Below the pieces are notes generated by a model, which made no database searches, had not been told where the DNA came from, and saw nothing but the letters and a program-made list of their open reading frames with translations. The position numbers and the translations under genes were made by a program. Positions 59,521 through 64,000 of a stretch of DNA of 64,000 nt are shown piece by piece. Position 1 is the first letter of the stretch, and every line of letters begins with the position of its first letter. This DNA comes from Gnetum montanum. Taxonomy: Eukaryota > Streptophyta > Gnetopsida > Gnetales > Gnetaceae. The DNA lies in assembly GCA_015680685.1 (NCBI GenBank), contig MNCI01038293.1, forward strand, positions 578,652-642,651, given 5' to 3'.

Positions 59521-61527
59521 AATGGCTAGTACTAACACTACCTCTATTGATGGACAACCCTACTCATTATTTTGGATCTACTCCTTCCAACTTAGTTGTG
59601 GGGTAGATGGCCACCAATGCTAATTATTCTAAGCCGTTAGTTTCTTTTGTCTTTTTTTTTTTACACATTTTTCATCTTTACCTATTTTTGTTTTACACCA
59701 TTGTTAACATTTTTACTATTTCTTTCTCTATTACATTTTGTATGATTTATTCTTGCTCGTCACATAATATGTGCTCATGATGGTGGGTTGTACTATAATG
59801 ATGCTAATTGCTAATTTTTGGTTTTTACCTTTGACTTTTAATGTTGATTCTAAGATATCGTTCCTTTTGATAAAATGGGTAATGAGTCCACGTCATCCAT
59901 TCAACTCTATGATCTCCCTTTATTTTGGAAATGTATTGTCCCTTTTTCTAATCAAACCTATTAATGAATTTGTGGCTTGGTATTCTTCAAATCAAAGAAC
60001 AATTCAAATGGATTGAAAGGGGTGTGACTTCAAGGGGATTCGACGCATTTGTGCTGGCTATTCTCTTAGGTACTTGGATGTTTTTCATAGGTTTTCTGCC
60101 ATTCTGCTATCGACTAATATCAAGAAGTTGAATAAATCAAATAAGTCTTTGCATGGTGTGGTTCTCACTTTAAAATAAAAATTAAAAAAAAATGGTGGCA
60201 ATTCAAAGCATACCCTTTAGATATAATAAAGAAACATGGGCTACAAGCACTGGTCATGGCACTGGAAAGACATGTTACCCATGCTTAAAGATTCCCTCTA
60301 ACTAAGGCCCTTTCTCACTTCTTGCTTCTTTATTCTTCTCTTTTTGGGATGGTGGTTGCTCTGTGGAAGCATTCTTGTTGCTTCAGGAGGATGGGTTGGT
60401 CAAGTATGTTGATGCGAGGTCAATGGATGTGGTTAGTTTTCATCTAGATTTAGATTGAATTTTATTAAGTCACCTTAACCACATAATACATAAGGGACTT
60501 TACACAACCTTGATTTTGGGATTCCATACCATTCTCTCTTCTCTTTCCGTATTACTTCCCGTATTCTACCTCATTGCTGATTTTATGATTAGTCTATATC
60601 TTGGTCAATGCATTGTTACTCTTTGGTAAATTCTTGTGGTTGAGTTCTTAACTATTGTCTCCATATTTCATTCCTAGAGCCTATGGACTCTCTAGTTTGT
60701 GGGTTTGTCAAGGCATAAATGGCATGAGCCTGCTTTGGGGTGGACCCACTAGTGTTCCTTTTTGGTGTAATTGTTAAGTTCTTTCCCTTAAACATATTTT
60801 GCAATCAACTATTTCTCGTTTCACCTCACCCATGACATCCATTTTTTTTCTCTCCCTTTCTATGAATTTTTATTAGCTTCACTATTGTTATTTCTCTTAT
60901 CTTCCTTTTTCTTTCGTTTTCCATCCTATTGCTACTGAAGGTTTGCTCTTAGTCATGGAGGCCTATTGCAAATTTTTCCATTCCATTACTTATCTCACCC
61001 CTACACCTTGGGTAGCTATCAGTTACAAACCTCTAACCTAGTATCTGCCATACCCACAACCTAGCCAATGTGTTTCATATCGAGGCAAGGTATCAACTGT
61101 AGTATATCTTATCTATCCTTGCTAATTTTTGATTGTGTTGTGTGTGCAGATGGTGATCACATGAACAATGGACTATGATAGGAGGGAGCACTCAATATGG
61201 ACTGGAGTAAGAGCATTTACACAAGGAACAAGCTTAGTCATGTAGCCATGGATGAACAACAGTGTGCACATTTTTGACATTGGTAGCAACATGCTATATT
61301 TTCTTTTCTCTCTCTCTCTTCAAGCTATCAAATGAGGGTCTAAATGTCACCTATGTATAATGTTCACAACAATGGTTATGAATACCAATGTTGTAATATG
61401 TTTGACGATCCGTTCACCGGGCACTTTGAGTTTATCATACCATGTCACTGACAATTATCATTTAGTCAATAATCCCATACCTTCCAAATATTTTGTAAAG
61501 AACTCGAGGACAAGTTTTCATTCTATC
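59521..61527 (+). other. Conserved 3' region of element E
   Basis: No supported gene. Plus-strand forms of the family blocks: AT-rich TTTTACACATTTTTC units (59650-59760), GTCTTTGCATGGTGTGG (60145), GGGCTACAAGCACTGG (60238), CATGAGCCTGCTTTGGGG (60722), CCTACACCTTGGG (61000) and CAG before ATGGTG (61148-61149). In A, ORF3 follows the acceptor. Here only about 370 bp separate it from the purine tract, so ORF3 has been lost. Confidence 0.6.
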
Positions 61528-61536
61528 GTGGGGGTA
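61528..61536 (+). other. Polypurine tract of element E
   Basis: GTGGGGGTA directly before TGATGAG of the 3' LTR; the same site on the minus strand abuts the 3' LTRs of A and D. Confidence 0.75.
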
Positions 61537-61934
61537 TGATGAGTCACCAAATAAGAGACCCAATATTAGATCCATGATATTGGACCCTCGATATCAGATA
61601 CGTGATATCGGATTGGCCAAGCGACATTGGACATGTGATGTTGGAGCCTATCTCATTGTCTATAAATAAGAGATAGGGGCACTTGGTTTTGGAGTAGTTT
61701 TTCTTTTAGTCCTTTAGCCAAACTCTTGTAGTTTTTCTTTTCCAAAGTTAGAATTATTTCTGAGTGCTCGCAATAGGAGTCATCGAGTGAACAGATCTTT
61801 ATTCGAGCATTGTGTACCTAAGCACACCTTGTGTCTGGAAATAAAGAAAAACTTTGTGATAAACCTTGCAACATTCAGAATAGCTTAATTATTACATTTA
61901 ACGTTATTTACTATTATTTGATGCTCTCATTAGT
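61537..61934 (+). repeat. 3' LTR of element E, truncated
   Basis: Matches the 5' LTR of E from TGATGAGTCACC to CTCTCATTAGT and stops at about 61934; the last half (some 430 bp) is absent. TATAAATAAG at 61661-61670, AATAAAG near 61840. The following sequence starts TGTTGGCAC, so either a deletion or an insertion ended it. Confidence 0.85.
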
Positions 61935-62950
61935 GTTGGCACATTTAGCCATTTCATGGAATAGCAAAGGTGATTAAATATGAATAAGCCATAGAAGACA
62001 TTAAAAAAATATATATGATGGTTGTGCCCTATTGATATTTTATTACCAGAGGTTTCATGTAGAAATTTTTTGAATGAAGATATAGTATTTCCAATGATGA
62101 TATCAAAGAAAGAAAAATTTATCATGCTCCTTTGCAAAGGGAAGGTTGAAAAGAGTTGAAAAGCTAAAAGAGACGATCCCATTTATGAATGCTTAAAATC
62201 AACCTGATAAAAGTCACCATTGTAAGGTTTGGATAATGTTTTTACTGTAAAAACAAAACAGTTCCAGCCACTGTATGCATTCAGAGAAAAATGACTGAAA
62301 AAAGTCTAGAAGAATACCCATTTTTTTACAAGGGATTGCATTGGTATCGATGCAGGGGAGTGCAAGGTTTATTGCCCTGTAATGGCTTCTATTTTTACGC
62401 AAAACCAACTGTTCTTTTTGACCCCAAATTAGCAACATTTCTATTGGTCACGTTGTGCCAAACACGTGTAGGGATGTGGATTCAAAGGCAGTGGAAGAAG
62501 AACTCGCATGGGCATTGCCGCTTCCAAGGCAAAAACCGTTTCAGTTTTAAAATTTTTCATTAAAAATGCAATTGATCCGCCCGCCTTCAGTTTCAAAATT
62601 TTTCATTAAACATGCAATTGATCTGCCCGCCTTCAACGACGTCAATGTGTTCTGCAATGCATGCACTGCGTGAAGATTTTTCTGGCCGTTGCAGGGCCGT
62701 TCTTAACCTCCATACCTGATGTCGTTATTCACTGATGCTCAAATCTATGATACATTTGCCCTCAACTCTGCAATCAATGGAAGGAATTTAAAAAATGATC
62801 TACAGGAACACAAAAATGCAGGAAGCCCTAAGTGAATTTGGGGCAAAATAAAACAGTTCCAGGCAACCGAAACCCTATGTCCAGGGCCATATGTCCAATA
62901 CATCATTTCTTTTTCCAGATCTTTCTCCTCCAGCAACCGAACGTCATATA
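61935..62950. other. Unidentified right flank
   Basis: No convincing gene or known element. Short open frames on both strands (62182-61904 minus, 62291-62563 plus) show no recognisable motif. The composition is more mixed than in the elements to the left. It contains a 46-bp tandem duplication. Confidence 0.4.
62540..62631. repeat. 46-bp tandem duplication
   Basis: Two head-to-tail units, 62540-62585 and 62586-62631, each beginning TTCAGTTT and ending CCGCCCGCC or TGCCCGCC, with three differences by eye. Confidence 0.9.
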
Positions 62951-62956
62951 GCAACG

Positions 62957-63110
62957 ATGCCGGATGCAGCGGCAGAGCCTTCTTCCGCGGTGGCGGTTGC
63001 TAATGATTTCTGGCAGGGGTAGGATATTTCAGAGGTATTCGATGGCAGTTCTAGGCCTGGCACCTTCACATTCGGGCTTGATATTTCGAATTTAAATTTT
63101 CCAGCCATTT
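62957..63110 (+). pseudogene. Short exon-like frame of unknown function
   Basis: From ATG at 62957 the frame reads MPDAAAEPSSAVAVANDFWQ, G, a TAG stop at 63020, then DISEVFDGSSRPGTFTFGLD. The GC-rich start and biased wording look coding, but I do not recognise the protein. It could be the first exon of a decayed gene or of an element. The frame stays open past 63110 but becomes AT-rich and unconvincing. Confidence 0.3.
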
Positions 63111-64000
63111 TCATATGGGTGCAAGTGCACATGAATTATTTAGGATTAAGGTACCAGCAACATTTATGCCAAGGTAGATATTATATTATCACCTTGTTTA
63201 TAAAATCACTAAGAACTTCAATAAGCATTCTTCAAAATTTTAAAACAAGTAAAAATGAAAGGCTATTAAAGCTATAATTGTAAACAATTATATGAAATTA
63301 TTGGATTTATTTTTCAAAAGCAATATTTATCTCCTAACTTCTTAACTTCCTAAGTTAATACTCACTAGCTTCTTGGGCAAGTTACTTGGGAGAAAAGTTA
63401 GGTAAGATATTTTTGAACATGTAACTTCCCCTACCTACCTTTGAACCCTATAAAAAGGCTTCAGGGGTCAAGGGGAAAAAAGAGACTTTTGGGAGGTCTC
63501 ATACATCATACTTTGGAAAGCTATTAGCTAGTACTTAAGCTCTCACTTGAAGACACACTTTGGGTCTTGAGAAGAGCATTTGTAAAGAAGATTGCTTGTG
63601 AGATGGCTTGCTAAAGAAAAGATTTCAGCCTCTTTGTCATGGTCCTATGAGTTATGTATTTTATTTTTTATTTTGTTTAAATTGTTTAGCTAGTGGTTTA
63701 GATAGTATCATCCTTGGCAAGTACTGTTGGGATTTTTAAATTGCTTTTACTGTTCTTGTTGCCCGATAAGAATTTCTATTAAAATTTTGCTATAGAAGCT
63801 CTTGTGTTTAAAAGCCTTAAGAGCATTTTAGTAGTAAATTTTGTTATTGTGCAACATGTGGGAACTGCTATTGGGATTGTTGTAAGAGAGCCTCTGCTTG
63901 TAGTCATGCCGTTGAACAATTCAGTAGTCAAGAGGGTTCAGAAAATCTTTGGTATTTTGATGGGACCAGAATAGCTTCTTTTTATCTTTAAAGTGAATTT
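63111..64000 (+). other. Unassigned sequence, perhaps part of an LTR
   Basis: No frame of note. The TATA-type site at 63449, a T-rich tract at 63660-63690 and the absence of coding potential resemble an LTR promoter and leader, but no LTR end, primer site or partner can be seen before the window ends. Confidence 0.3.
63449..63456 (+). promoter_or_regulatory. TATA-type promoter candidate
   Basis: CCCTATAAAAAGGC around 63449-63462 is a good plant TATA context. The following 500 bp lack a long frame and look like an untranslated leader or LTR R-U5 region. Confidence 0.35.

Larger units (their letters stand above)
43939..61934 (+). mobile_element. Element E: Athila-like element, plus strand
   Basis: 5' LTR 43939-44256 and 53912-54431 (split by B3), primer site, gag, protease, RT, RNase H, integrase, conserved 3' region, purine tract, then a 3' LTR that stops at 61934. 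Inserted in element II after GATAAG; the right target duplication is lost with the LTR end. Without B3 it is about 8.3 kb. Confidence 0.85.

Overview
This is a stretch of plant nuclear DNA made almost entirely of old LTR retrotransposons nested in one another. I see no intact host gene, rRNA or tRNA. The coding remnants are Ty3/gypsy gag, retropepsin, reverse transcriptase (RT), RNase H and integrase, all with stops, frameshifts or deletions. Introns of 70-95 bp, Athila- and Tat-type proteins and deep nesting indicate a land plant with a large, repeat-rich genome. The species cannot be told from this window. There is one 70-base run of N (46585-46654) and single n at 3192 and 49263.

Left block (1 to about 9265). 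Element I is a Tat/Ogre-like element read on the minus strand: 5' LTR candidate on the right, primer-binding site, gag and a retropepsin remnant, but no RT or integrase. Where pol should follow, there is instead an array of 27-bp repeats and a spliced gene remnant on the opposite strand, with six introns that all splice in frame. The whole block is filled with the word GCGTAA or its complement (about 34 by hand count). At 9502-10306 lies a decayed primer site plus LTR related to the families further right.

Middle block (10307-43938). A plus-strand Ty3/gypsy RT relic (element II) is cut at 11197 and resumes at about 43891, in frame, after 32.7 kb. The insert is element A, a minus-strand Athila-like element that keeps an envelope-position ORF3. 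Element B (minus) sits in the 5' LTR of A. A tandem duplication then joined B gag to A RT at about 38003, so A gag/protease/LTR occurs twice (19195-23654 and 38007-42440). The second B is now a solo LTR (42441-43263). The first B was hit by element D (26566-33721, target duplication ATCAT), a copy that lacks RT, RNase H and integrase.

Right block (43939-61934). Element E is a plus-strand Athila-like element inserted in element II and is the best preserved pol here. Its 5' LTR was split by element B3 (44257-53911, minus strand, target duplication CCTTG). The 3' LTR of E stops halfway at 61934. The last 2 kb hold an unidentified sequence with a 46-bp tandem duplication, a short exon-like frame and a TATA-type promoter, perhaps the edge of another element.

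The A, B, D, B3 and E elements share TGATG...CATCA LTR ends, a primer site resembling the one for tRNA-Asp, the RT motif FMDD, a gag knuckle of C-x2-C-x3-H-x3-C and a conserved 2-kb 3' region with a splice-acceptor-like site. Their LTRs carry short palindrome arrays close to one end.
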